The translations under genes and the position numbers were made by a program. From contig RFOD01000010.1 in the NCBI GenBank assembly GCA_009926865.1, forward strand, positions 1 through 55,800: DNA of 55,800 bases, given 5' to 3'. The DNA comes from Gammaproteobacteria bacterium (GTDB lineage: Bacteria; Pseudomonadota; Gammaproteobacteria; Steroidobacterales; Steroidobacteraceae). Shown here one piece after another: positions 1 to 7,588 of the stretch. Below the pieces are notes generated by a model. The model ran no database searches. It was not told the DNA's origin and worked only from the letters and a program-made list of their open reading frames with translations. Each line of letters begins with the position of its first letter. Position 1 is the first letter of the stretch.

Positions 1-1
1 T

Positions 2-1672
2 GCACTCGGTGCACCGATCACGATCGCACTTTTAAAAGGGCGAGGGAATTATCTTTGTATCGAGCGCTTGCAGCGCGAAGGGGCGCAGCATTCTTTTGAA
101 GGCGGTGATCCGCTGTTGCGCCAGCTTGAGGGCTGGTCAAAGATCACGGCGACGGGGGATCTGGCCGAAGTGCCAGGTTTCACCGAATCGCACCCGCTTT
201 GGCCGCGGGTGACCTCCACGCGTGATAACTGTTTGGGGACCCGTTGCAGTCACTATGCCGATTGTCATGTGGTCGCCGCACGGCGCGAAGCGCAAGCGGC
301 AGATCTCGTCATCGTTAATCATCATTTATTGCTGGCGGATCTGGCGCTCAAAGAAGATGGCTTTGGCGATCTTTTGGGGTCCGCCGATGCCATCATCCTC
401 GATGAGGCGCATCAATTGCCGGATCTGGCGACCCAATTCTTTGGGGTGCAGCTCTCAAGTCGACAGGTGGAAACGATCCTCGCGGAGGGCCGTGCGGCGG
501 TACTGCGAGCAGGCGGGGCGCTCTCGGATTTGGGCGAGGCCTCGCGTGCAGTCGAAGCGGCCGTCAATGCACTCCAGCACGCGATTCGTGTGCCAAGTTC
601 ACCATCGACTTCGCTCGGGAACTACGCGCGAAGCGGCGGTGTGTTGCGTTGGGAGCAGATTCTTGATCTCGATTCGGCCGCTGCCGTACTCGCCGATAGC
701 CTGCGTGATTTTGCCGAGGCCTTAACCTCCGCGTCGATTGAGAGCGCTGTCGGGCAGGTGGCAGCGCGCGCACTGAGTTTCGCAACGGCGCTCGAGACAC
801 TTCGACTCGCCGCCGAAGAAGGCGCGCGCACGGTCGAGCTCACCGCGCGGGGGTTTTTGTTAGCGTTATTACCGTTTGATGTCTCGACGCGTTTTCGTGC
901 CTTGATTGAGGCGCGTCCGGCTTCGTGGATTTTTACCTCGGCGACGCTCAGTGTGGGGGGGGATTTCTCACACTTTGCGAAGCGACTCGGCATCGAGGAT
1001 GCGCGCACGCTCTCGATCGCGAGTCCCTTTGACTACGAAAGTCAGGCGATGCTGTATCTGCCGACGAAGATGCCTGAGCCTTCGAGTCCCGACTATGTAC
1101 AGGCCGTGATCGATGTGAGTATCCCCTTGCTCGAGAGCGCGGGCGGCGGAGCGTTTATTTTGTTCACCAGCCATCGAGCCCTCGCACAGGGCGCTCAAAG
1201 ATTACGTGCAGGCTGGGATGGGGCGGCGCTGCAGCCGCTACTCGTCCAAGGCGAAGAGCCGCGAGAGAAATTATTGCGAGCGTTTCGTGAGCACGGTAAT
1301 GCGGTGCTCTTGGGTACTACGAGTTTTTGGGAAGGCGTGGATGTCAAAGGGCAGGCCCTGCGTCTCGTCATCATCGAAAAACTCCCCTTTGCTTCGCCCG
1401 ATGATCCCCTAACACAAGCCCGCATTGAGTACTTGCAACACCAAGGGGCTAACGCGTTTCGTGAGCACCAGTTGCCCGAGGCGGTGCTCGCGCTCAAGCA
1501 AGGTGTCGGCCGGCTCATCCGTAGTGAGGAGGATCGTGGCATGATCGTCATCTGTGATCCGAGGTTATTAACGAAAGGCTATGGCCGAGTGTTTCGGGCG
1601 AGTCTGCCTGAGATGCCCGTCACGCAGGATGCGGATGAGGCACAGCGATTTTTGCGGAGAATCTCTCTTTGA
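2..1672 (+). CDS. yoaA: DinG/YoaA-type Fe-S ATP-dependent DNA helicase, C-terminal part (5' end outside window)
   Basis: The open frame enters from the left edge, so the start codon and Walker A lie outside. The first residues read ALLKGRGNYLC, typical of XPD/DinG superfamily 2 helicases. Four iron-sulfur cysteines are visible: one at nt 56-58 and three in CLGTRC plus a later C (codons near 230, 245 and 263). The DEAH box (ILDEAHQL) is at about nt 398-421. C-terminal motifs TSATL, GTTSFWEGVDVKG and QGVGRLIRSEEDRG (motif VI) complete the second RecA fold. The family unwinds 5'-3' DNA, often at damaged or stalled forks. YoaA fits better than DinG because tsaB (yeaZ) follows, as it does next to yoaA in Escherichia coli. 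The stop overlaps the tsaB start by 3 bases. Which of the two paralogues this is remains inference. Confidence 0.9.
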   Translation, partial: ALGAPITIALLKGRGNYLCIERLQREGAQHSFEGGDPLLRQLEGWSKITATGDLAEVPGFTESHPLWPRVTSTRDNCLGTRCSHYADCHVVAARREAQAADLVIVNHHLLLADLALKEDGFGDLLGSADAIILDEAHQLPDLATQFFGVQLSSRQVETILAEGRAAVLRAGGALSDLGEASRAVEAAVNALQHAIRVPSSPSTSLGNYARSGGVLRWEQILDLDSAAAVLADSLRDFAEALTSASIESAVGQVAARALSFATALETLRLAAEEGARTVELTARGFLLALLPFDVSTRFRALIEARPASWIFTSATLSVGGDFSHFAKRLGIEDARTLSIASPFDYESQAMLYLPTKMPEPSSPDYVQAVIDVSIPLLESAGGGAFILFTSHRALAQGAQRLRAGWDGAALQPLLVQGEEPREKLLRAFREHGNAVLLGTTSFWEGVDVKGQALRLVIIEKLPFASPDDPLTQARIEYLQHQGANAFREHQLPEAVLALKQGVGRLIRSEEDRGMIVICDPRLLTKGYGRVFRASLPEMPVTQDADEAQRFLRRISL

Positions 1673-2448
1673 CAACAGCGATTCAGCCTGGGGCAAGTGT
1701 GGCTGGGGCAAGCGTGGCTGGGGCGATTTTGGCCATCGATACCTCGACCGAGGCGTGCTCGGCGGCGCTTTGGCTGCCGAGCGAATCTTTGCCGCGCCTG
1801 CGTGAAGCAGAGGTTCCGCGTGCACAGGCGGAGCGGATTCTGCCCATGGTTGAGGATTTATTGACCGACGCTGGGCTCGAGCTCACTCAGGTCGCCGCGA
1901 TCGCCTTTGCTCGCGGACCTGGGAGCTTTACGGGGGTGCGCCTCGCGGCGAGTGTCACGCAAGGGCTCGCCTACGGCGCGTCGCTCCCGGTCATCCCCGT
2001 CTCAACGCTCGCAGCGGTGGCAGCGGCGGTTTTTGCGCGCGATGCTGACGCGACGCACGCCTTAATTTGTAACGACGCGCGGATGGGTGAAGTGTACTGG
2101 GCAATCTTTGATCGTGAGCTCGAGTTAGGTGCGAGTGGGGAGCAGGTGTCACCCCCGACGGGGGTTTCCCTCGTTGAGCCCCTCTCACTGCCGAGTGCTA
2201 AGTCGGGTCCGATCTGTCGCGTCGCGTTGGCGGGTAGGGGCCTTGCCGCCTATCCCGAGATCGTGGACCGCTGGCAGACGAACGAGCATGTGACGAGCGT
2301 GGACGATCGCTGCTTGCCGTCGGCGCGGGAGGTCGCGTTGCTGGCGCGTCGCGCTCTGGCTGCGGGGCAGACGGTACGTGCTCAGGAGGCGATTCCGGTG
2401 TACGTACGGGATCGTGTCACCCACGGTGAGCCGCGCCGTCTCGGGTAA
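1669..2448 (+). CDS. tsaB: tRNA threonylcarbamoyladenosine biosynthesis protein TsaB
   Basis: TsaB is the ASKHA-fold partner that dimerises with TsaD and, with TsaE, places t6A at position 37 of ANN-decoding tRNAs in the cytosol. The diagnostic start [15 protein letters not shown] lies at residues 20-34, followed by [14 protein letters not shown] near residue 85. The TTG start at 1669 overlaps the helicase stop and has GGAGA at 1656-1660, 8 bases upstream, which favours it over in-frame GTG codons at 1699 and 1714. Using TTG gives 259 residues, against about 230 usually. Part of the excess is an odd N-terminal lead of GASVA repeats encoded by a 15-bp tandem repeat. The family assignment is firm; the exact start is less certain. 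Confidence 0.93.
   Translation: MTTAIQPGASVAGASVAGAILAIDTSTEACSAALWLPSESLPRLREAEVPRAQAERILPMVEDLLTDAGLELTQVAAIAFARGPGSFTGVRLAASVTQGLAYGASLPVIPVSTLAAVAAAVFARDADATHALICNDARMGEVYWAIFDRELELGASGEQVSPPTGVSLVEPLSLPSAKSGPICRVALAGRGLAAYPEIVDRWQTNEHVTSVDDRCLPSAREVALLARRALAAGQTVRAQEAIPVYVRDRVTHGEPRRLG
1688..1732 (+). repeat. 15-bp tandem repeat (3 copies) in the tsaB 5' end
   Basis: Three consecutive 15-mers start at 1688, 1703 and 1718. The first two differ at one base (ctggggcaagtgtgg and ctggggcaagcgtgg); the third is diverged. They are in frame and encode [15 protein letters not shown], so the third copy is the normal first beta strand of TsaB and the others look like duplications of it. Confidence 0.85.
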
Positions 2449-2457
2449 AATCTCCCA

Positions 2458-2475
2458 CTGTCATGCGTTTGCAAC
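2458..2475 (+). promoter_or_regulatory. weak candidate Pho box upstream of phoB
   Basis: CTGTCAT at 2458-2464 is a perfect Pho half-site. The unit 11 bp later (2469-2475, TTGCAAC) matches the consensus at only three of seven positions. The position, 50 bp before the chosen phoB start, fits the autoregulation known for phoB in other bacteria. On the sequence alone the site is weak. Confidence 0.35.
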
Positions 2476-2524
2476 ATCGGTCGGATGGAATATGACGGTC
2501 ACTAGGTCAACGCGACTTCCATTG

Positions 2525-3220
2525 ATGGCCGCAAAACAAATACTTGTCCTCGAGGATGAAAAGCCCATACGCGACATGATCGCCTTTGGGTTGCGTCGGG
2601 CAGGCTTCGACGTGCGAGAAGCTGAGGATGCACGCACCGCGCGGGCGGCGCTCGCGGATAAGCGGCCCGATCTCATGCTGGTGGATTGGATGTTGCCCGA
2701 TATGAGTGGGCTCGAATTCACGCGGCAGATCAAACGCGACCCGAACCTGCGTGATCTCCCGCTCATCATGTTGACAGCCCGCGCCGAAGAGACCGACAAG
2801 GTGGCAGGCCTTGAGGGGGGCGCCGATGATTACATTACGAAGCCCTTCAGTCCGCGCGAATTGGTTGCGCGGATTAATGCGGTGTTGCGTCGCTCGGACC
2901 CGCAGGTCGAAGGCGAGGTCCTGAATTTTGAAGGCCTGCAATTAGATCCGGTCGCCCATCGCGTCTTGGCTCACGAGAAACCGGTGACGCTCGGGCCGAC
3001 CGAGTATCGGATGCTCGAGTTTTTCATGACTCATCCCGATCGCGTGTACTCACGCGAGCAGCTCCTCGATCGTATTTGGGGCGGTAATGTGTATGTCGAA
3101 GAGCGAACCATCGATGTGCACATCCGACGCCTACGCAAAGCCCTAGAAGAATTCGGGTACGATCGTATGGTGCAAACGGTGCGGGGCGCGGGGTATCGAT
3201 TCTCCACCCGCGTGGAGTGA
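2525..3220 (+). CDS. phoB: phosphate regulon response regulator PhoB
   Basis: This is an OmpR/PhoB-family transcription factor of 231 residues. The receiver domain (1-120) carries the acidic pair E10-D11, phospho-acceptor D54 (LVDWMLPD), T84 and K106 ([14 protein letters not shown]). The winged-helix DNA-binding domain (about 130-228) ends in [12 protein letters not shown], typical of PhoB. When phosphorylated by PhoR it binds Pho boxes, several of which are seen in this window. The frame is open further upstream to 2378, but ATG 2525 ([12 protein letters not shown]) gives the standard PhoB N-terminus; ATG 2492 with GGATGGA before it is the alternative. phoR and phoU follow on the same strand, which settles PhoB over other OmpR-type regulators. 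Confidence 0.93.
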   Translation: MAAKQILVLEDEKPIRDMIAFGLRRAGFDVREAEDARTARAALADKRPDLMLVDWMLPDMSGLEFTRQIKRDPNLRDLPLIMLTARAEETDKVAGLEGGADDYITKPFSPRELVARINAVLRRSDPQVEGEVLNFEGLQLDPVAHRVLAHEKPVTLGPTEYRMLEFFMTHPDRVYSREQLLDRIWGGNVYVEERTIDVHIRRLRKALEEFGYDRMVQTVRGAGYRFSTRVE

Positions 3221-3268
3221 GGTCATCTGAACGGATTTGAGGGTTGGGCATTCGCCTTTTGGCGGCTC

Positions 3269-4537
3269 TTGGTGGTGGGCGCCATCGGGGCGTTCGTGGG
3301 CTGGGCGTTAGGGGCCTTCTGGCTCGGCATGGCGCTGGTCTTTGCGCTCGAGCTCGCACGGCAACTGTTGAATCTCTTTCAGTTCGAAGATTGGCTACGC
3401 AATCGTAATCGACGTAATCCGCCCGATGGTAGCGGCTTGTGGGGCGAGCTCGTCTCGCAAGTCTCGCGTTTGCATCGACGTAAGCAATTTCACAAGCAAA
3501 GAATTCTGGCGCTCTTTCGTGAGCTACGCCGATCGACGGCTTCGATGCCCGATGGCGTTGTTGCGCTTAATCAGGCGCGGGAGATTGTGTGGTTCAATCG
3601 TAAGGCAGCGGAATTACTGGGCCTTAAGCGCAAAACTGACTTTGGACTAAGTTTGGCGGGATTGCTGCGCGTGCCGGAATTCACCCGCTACTTACAAAAA
3701 GGGGATTTCACGCGTGGGGTCGTGGTACCGCCTCGCGTGGGTGAGAGCATAGCGCTCGAGTTTCAGGGTGTCCCCTATGGCGAGGGTCAGGTTTTTTTGT
3801 TGGTGCGCGATGTCACGCGCCAGATACAGCTTGAGCGGATGCGCAAAGATTTCGTGGCCAACGCCTCACATGAGTTGCGCTCGCCGCTCACGGTGATTGC
3901 AGGCTACTTAGAGACGCTCGCGTTAGATTCTGAATTACCGAGCGAGCTACGTCCGCCACTCGAAGAAATGCGTCGCCAATCGGAGCGCATGACCGCCATC
4001 ATCAGTGATTTATTAGAGCTCTCGCGTCTCGAGGCGAGTGATGAGCAGGTGGAAGGGGCCACCATCGATATCACGGCGCTCATGGCGGTGTTGCGCAAAG
4101 ATATTTTGGCGCGTGAGGGTATGATCCACAGTATCGATGTGCGCATTGAATCCCCTGAGAACTTACGGGGTGATCTCGGTCTCATTCAATCGGCGTTTTG
4201 GAATTTGCTTGATAACGCGGTGAAGTACAGTCCGGGCGGCGGCACGATCGTGTTGCGATGGTGGGTGGATAAGCAAGGCGGCCACTTTACGGTGACCGAT
4301 CAGGGCCCCGGTATCCCAGCCGAGCATCTCCCAAGACTCACTGAGCGCTTTTATCGAGTCGATAAGGGCCGCGCGCGTCATATGGGCGGATCAGGCCTCG
4401 GGCTTGCGATTGTGCGCCATGTCCTACAACGCCATGGTGCGGAGCTTATGATCTCAAGTGAAGAGGGCCGAGGCAGCACGTTCGCGTGTCATTTCCCTGT
4501 CACGCGATTGATATCCAGTACGGTCGCCAATCCTTGA
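3269..4537 (+). CDS. phoR: phosphate regulon sensor histidine kinase PhoR
   Basis: This membrane-bound kinase phosphorylates PhoB when phosphate is scarce. A hydrophobic N-terminus (residues 1-35, two membrane segments without a periplasmic domain, as in PhoR) leads to a charged linker, a PAS domain (about 90-185), HisKA with phospho-acceptor H201 (NASHELRSPL), and HATPase_c with N box (NLLDNAVKYS, 312-321), G1 (DQGPGIP, 344-350) and G2 (GGSGLGLA, 373-380). 3269 is a TTG codon. The hydrophobic segment is open upstream to CTG 3227, which has GAGG 4-5 bases before it and would add 14 residues, so the true start is uncertain. The length of 422 compares with 431 in Escherichia coli. Confidence 0.93.
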   Translation: MVVGAIGAFVGWALGAFWLGMALVFALELARQLLNLFQFEDWLRNRNRRNPPDGSGLWGELVSQVSRLHRRKQFHKQRILALFRELRRSTASMPDGVVALNQAREIVWFNRKAAELLGLKRKTDFGLSLAGLLRVPEFTRYLQKGDFTRGVVVPPRVGESIALEFQGVPYGEGQVFLLVRDVTRQIQLERMRKDFVANASHELRSPLTVIAGYLETLALDSELPSELRPPLEEMRRQSERMTAIISDLLELSRLEASDEQVEGATIDITALMAVLRKDILAREGMIHSIDVRIESPENLRGDLGLIQSAFWNLLDNAVKYSPGGGTIVLRWWVDKQGGHFTVTDQGPGIPAEHLPRLTERFYRVDKGRARHMGGSGLGLAIVRHVLQRHGAELMISSEEGRGSTFACHFPVTRLISSTVANP

Positions 4538-4598
4538 TCGCTTTGGGTATGCTGCAAGCCTAAGTTGGCGCTACAGACGGCGCCGGGGGTGTAGGACG

Positions 4599-5327
4599 AT
4601 GGAAAAATCCGATCTGTCACAACATATCTCACGACGGTTCAACGAAGATCTCGAGAAGATTCGCGGTCGTGTGCTCGCGATGGGCGGCTTTGTGGAAGAT
4701 CAGCTCGCCAAAGCGGTGACCGCCCTCGTTGAGGGCGATAGCCGGCTCGGCGAGTCCGTCGTGCAGGATGACTTTCAAGTGAATGCGATGGAAGTCACGA
4801 TCGACGAAGAGTGTTCGCGTATTTTGGCGACCCGTGCCCCCGCCGCGAGCGATCTGCGTTTGATCGTCGCCATCATCAAGGCCATCACGGATCTGGAGCG
4901 AATGGGGGATGAGTGCGAGAAGATTGGTCTCATTGCGGCGCGCTTAGCCGTCGAAGAGCGACCGGCGAACAAATACCGCGAGGTCAAGCATCTCGGGCGT
5001 CTCGTGCAAAGTATTGTGCATGACGCCTTAGATGCGTTCGCGCGTCTTGATCCCGATGCGGCGCTCCGCGTCGCGCGGATGGATAAGGCGGTTGATGAAG
5101 AGTACGAAGCGATCCAGCGTCAATCCATTACCTTCATGATGGAAGATCCGCGCAATATCAGTCGAGCACTCGATGTGATGTGGATCGTACGGGCGCTCGA
5201 GCGCATTGGCGATCACGCTAAAAATATCTGCGAATACGTGATCTTCATGGTGCATGGCAAAGATATTCGTCATATCCGTCTCGAAGATGTCGAGACCGTG
5301 CTCGAGCGTCGTACCGAGGGCGGTTAG
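4599..5327 (+). CDS. phoU: phosphate transport system regulator PhoU
   Basis: PhoU is a helical, metal-binding cytosolic protein that links the Pst transporter to PhoR and holds the Pho response off when phosphate is plentiful. The 242-residue length matches the family. Two PhoU repeats are visible, each with the ERIGDxxxxI-type metal motif: LERMGDECEKIG (about residues 99-110) and LERIGDHAKNIC (about 200-211). The ATG is preceded by AGGA. It follows phoR by 61 bp, most likely in the same operon, while pstSCAB lies 6-12 kb downstream; many gammaproteobacteria instead keep phoU behind pstB. Confidence 0.95.
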   Translation: MEKSDLSQHISRRFNEDLEKIRGRVLAMGGFVEDQLAKAVTALVEGDSRLGESVVQDDFQVNAMEVTIDEECSRILATRAPAASDLRLIVAIIKAITDLERMGDECEKIGLIAARLAVEERPANKYREVKHLGRLVQSIVHDALDAFARLDPDAALRVARMDKAVDEEYEAIQRQSITFMMEDPRNISRALDVMWIVRALERIGDHAKNICEYVIFMVHGKDIRHIRLEDVETVLERRTEGG

Positions 5328-5351
5328 GACACGGCCGGGCGTGATCGAACG

Positions 5352-5891
5352 ATGAGTGGAATCATGCGTTGGGCGACGGATCGTCGCGCCGTGAACCTCG
5401 CGGGTTTTATCGCCTGCGTGTTAATGATGGCGTATGCCCTCTATGCCGAGCGCGTCTTAGGCTTTGAGCCCTGTCCGCTTTGTATGTTTCAACGTGCGGG
5501 CGTGGTCGGGCTCGGGATGATTTTTTTGATCGCTGCGCTCCATTGCCCGCAAGGCGTACGCGGTGCGCGGGTGTACGCAGGACTGATCGCATTGAGTGCC
5601 GCTTTTCCGCTCTATGTCTCCGGTCGGCATGTGTATATCCAAAACCTCCCTGAGGGGAGTGTCGCGGCGTGTGGAGCCAGCTTTGACTACATGATGGATG
5701 TCTTTCCCCTCATGACGGTGGTCCAAAAAGTACTGACCGGTGCGGGCGAGTGTCAAAAAATCGATTGGGCCTTCTTGGGTCTCTCGATGCCGGGCTGGGT
5801 GTTTCTCTGTGTGTTGGCGCTCGCGGGCTGGGGCGTCTGGGTGAATGCCAGAGGGGGGCACGCCGCTCAACGCGCGAGCAAAGCGTCCTAA
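5352..5891 (+). CDS. dsbB: disulfide bond formation protein B (DsbB)
   Basis: DsbB is the inner-membrane quinone-dependent oxidase that recycles DsbA. Four hydrophobic helices are seen (about 14-32, 50-64, 73-90 and 145-165). The first redox pair is C41-C44 (EPCPLCMFQR), the second C107 and C134, almost the numbering of the Escherichia coli enzyme (41, 44, 104, 130). R48 after the first pair is also conserved. ATG 5352 begins 24 bases after phoU; ATG 5364 is an alternative. No dsbA is nearby. Its place between phoU and the Pho-controlled plcP operon may be chance, but the exported Pho proteins in this island are rich in paired cysteines. Confidence 0.92.
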   Translation: MSGIMRWATDRRAVNLAGFIACVLMMAYALYAERVLGFEPCPLCMFQRAGVVGLGMIFLIAALHCPQGVRGARVYAGLIALSAAFPLYVSGRHVYIQNLPEGSVAACGASFDYMMDVFPLMTVVQKVLTGAGECQKIDWAFLGLSMPGWVFLCVLALAGWGVWVNARGGHAAQRASKAS

Positions 5892-5914
5892 GCGACCACG
5901 CAAGATTCATTGAT

Positions 5915-5959
5915 CTGACACGTCGCCGTCATCGCGCCGTCACGTACCGAGCCCAGACT
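5915..5959 (+). promoter_or_regulatory. Pho-box promoter (three phased units) of the plcP operon
   Basis: Three 7-mers lie at exactly 11-bp spacing: CTGACAC (5915-5921), CCGTCAT (5926-5932) and CCGTCAC (5937-5943). All resemble the PhoB half-site CTGTCAT. A poor -10 element (CAGACT, 5954-5959) follows 10 bp after the last unit, the spacing known for PhoB-activated promoters, where the Pho box replaces the -35 element. Predicted transcription starts near 5966, about 25 bases before the chosen plcP start codon. Confidence 0.8.
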
Positions 5960-5990
5960 CCCCGAGCAACATGAATTGCAGGGGAAACCC

Positions 5991-6794
5991 TTGAGTCCGT
6001 CGTACTCGCCCCGTCATTCGGTTCGCAGTGTTTTTATCTCCGACATTCACCTCGGTTCACGCGGTTGCAACGCGACCGCGTTACTCGACTTTTTGCGCGA
6101 AGTGCAAACGGATACCTTGTACCTCGTCGGAGATATCGTCGATTTTTGGAGTCTACGCAAGTCTTTTTATTGGCCGCAGGAACACAACAACGTGCTACGC
6201 ACGCTGCTCGGTAAGGCCAAGCATGGGACTCGGGTGGTGTATGTACCGGGTAATCATGATGAGGACGTGCGCGAGTTTGTGGGAGCGCTCTTTGGCAACC
6301 TTGAGATCCAGCGCGACTGCATTCACACCACGGCACAAGGCGAGCGGCTCTTGGTGCTGCACGGTGACGAGTTTGATAGTGTCGTCAAATGTAGCCCTTG
6401 GCTCGCTGCGCTAGGCTCGCATGCCTATGATTTTTCGATAGAGATGAATCGACACTTCAATCAAGTTCGTCGATTCTTTGGCTACGAGTATTGGTCGCTC
6501 GCCAATTACCTCAAGCATAAAGTCAAAAACGCGGTCAATTACATCTCAAGCTTCGAGCAAGCCGTAGCCCAAGAGGCACGGCGTCGCGGCGTAGATGGGG
6601 TGGTGTGTGGGCATATCCACCGCGCGGAGATCACGCATTTTGAAGATATTTTGTATTGCAACGATGGCGATTGGGTCGAGAGCTGCTCGGCGCTGATCGA
6701 GGATCGTAATGGCCGATTAAGTATCTGGAACTGGTTAGAGATGCAGCAGCAGGTGGCCTGGTCGGCTGAACCCTCCTCAGCGAAGGCGGCGTAA
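5991..6794 (+). CDS. plcP: PlcP-type phospholipase C (calcineurin-like metallophosphoesterase, COG2908) for phosphate-starvation lipid remodelling
   Basis: This metallophosphoesterase is of the LpxH-like group. Metal ligands in order: D18 and H20 (FISDIHLG), D48 (VGDIVDFW), N88-H89-D90 (GNHDE), H124 (LHGDEFD), H208 and H210 (CGHIHRAE). The features SRGCNA after the first motif, WPQEHN near residue 61 and NDGDWVESC near the end match, from memory, alphaproteobacterial PlcP, which removes the phosphorylated head group of phospholipids to give diacylglycerol, rather than LpxH. TTG 5991 is preferred over TTG 5976 because AGGGGA at 5980-5985 sits 5 bases before it. Function is supported by the Pho box directly upstream and the glycosyltransferase two genes downstream. 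LpxH (UDP-diacylglucosamine hydrolase) is the alternative; an automatic annotation would probably choose it. Confidence 0.75.
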   Translation: MSPSYSPRHSVRSVFISDIHLGSRGCNATALLDFLREVQTDTLYLVGDIVDFWSLRKSFYWPQEHNNVLRTLLGKAKHGTRVVYVPGNHDEDVREFVGALFGNLEIQRDCIHTTAQGERLLVLHGDEFDSVVKCSPWLAALGSHAYDFSIEMNRHFNQVRRFFGYEYWSLANYLKHKVKNAVNYISSFEQAVAQEARRRGVDGVVCGHIHRAEITHFEDILYCNDGDWVESCSALIEDRNGRLSIWNWLEMQQQVAWSAEPSSAKAA

Positions 6795-6798
6795 GTCT

Positions 6799-7584
6799 AT
6801 GCCGCGGCCTGTCCGTCGAGCGGCCCGACTGACGGCCCTATTTTTGGGCTGGGTGGCTCAGTCGCTTGGCGCATCGCCGACGACAGCGTCCACACACATC
6901 GTGGGCGAGGCAATCGCCGATTCAGGAAAACGATTCTCCTTTTCAGCCGGGCAGTGTGGTCAGCGACTTTTTGTGGAGTGGCGGGGTGCGCAGGGGCAGC
7001 TCGCGGCTCGGGAAGAAGTGGCACTCACGGCAGAAGGCTGGTCGCGCTATCGCCTTGAGCGTCCGACCATCCATCAAAAAATAATCGGGTCCGTGGTGGG
7101 TCGTGAGTTAACCCTCGATATCGAACGTGACGGAGTTTTTGAGCGTAAGCAAGTCACTCTGAAAGCGCCTTTGGTCGCGGGGCCTTTACTCATTCGGCGT
7201 CTACAAGCGGCCTTACCGACGCTGCGCGCCGGTGAGACGCTGGAGCTCGATTATTTGATCGCTGACCAAGCAGCCGTCTTACGCTTGAGGATCCAACGTG
7301 AGCGGGACACGGGAGGGCCTTTGGTCGGTAGCATGACCGAGGGGGCGGGTATGTTGCGGCTGCGTATATACGCCGCCTCACCTTGGATGCGTCCCTTTGT
7401 TCCCGAGACCTGGTTAACTTTTGATGCAGAGGATGAGCTCATTGCCATGCGTGGGCGGCTATTACCGCTCGAAGGGCCTGCATCTCGGCCTCAGCCTGTG
7501 GCCGGTGTGTTGAACCTGCATCAGCTTGCGTCGTCATCTTTGACGGCGATGCAATCAAGTTGTAACAGACCGGCCCTATCGTAA
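6799..7584 (+). CDS. exported protein of unknown function in the lipid-remodelling operon
   Basis: The family is not recognised. The protein has 261 residues. An arginine-rich N-terminus is followed by a hydrophobic stretch ending near ASPTTAS (about residues 10-30), a plausible Sec signal peptide. The rest is predicted beta-rich, with alternating hydrophobic and charged residues and only two cysteines (GQCGQ and SSCNR). The segment around LTFDAEDELIAMRGRLLP recalls periplasmic beta-barrel-like domains such as DUF3108, but that is a weak impression. It begins 4 bases after plcP and ends 4 bases before the glycosyltransferase, so it is almost certainly co-transcribed and Pho-controlled. Handling or trafficking of glycolipid or diacylglycerol is speculation. 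Confidence 0.8.
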   Translation: MPRPVRRAARLTALFLGWVAQSLGASPTTASTHIVGEAIADSGKRFSFSAGQCGQRLFVEWRGAQGQLAAREEVALTAEGWSRYRLERPTIHQKIIGSVVGRELTLDIERDGVFERKQVTLKAPLVAGPLLIRRLQAALPTLRAGETLELDYLIADQAAVLRLRIQRERDTGGPLVGSMTEGAGMLRLRIYAASPWMRPFVPETWLTFDAEDELIAMRGRLLPLEGPASRPQPVAGVLNLHQLASSSLTAMQSSCNRPALS

Positions 7585-7588
7585 GTTC

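Noticed and set aside
2378-2524. Upstream extension of the PhoB frame from ATG 2378
   Set aside because: It overlaps the end of tsaB and has no receiver-domain similarity; [12 protein letters not shown] at 2525 is the normal PhoB start, and the candidate Pho site lies within the extension.
4538-4598. Search for a Pho box in front of phoU
   Set aside because: No CTGTCAT-like units at 11-bp phase are present; phoU is most likely read from phoB-phoR.
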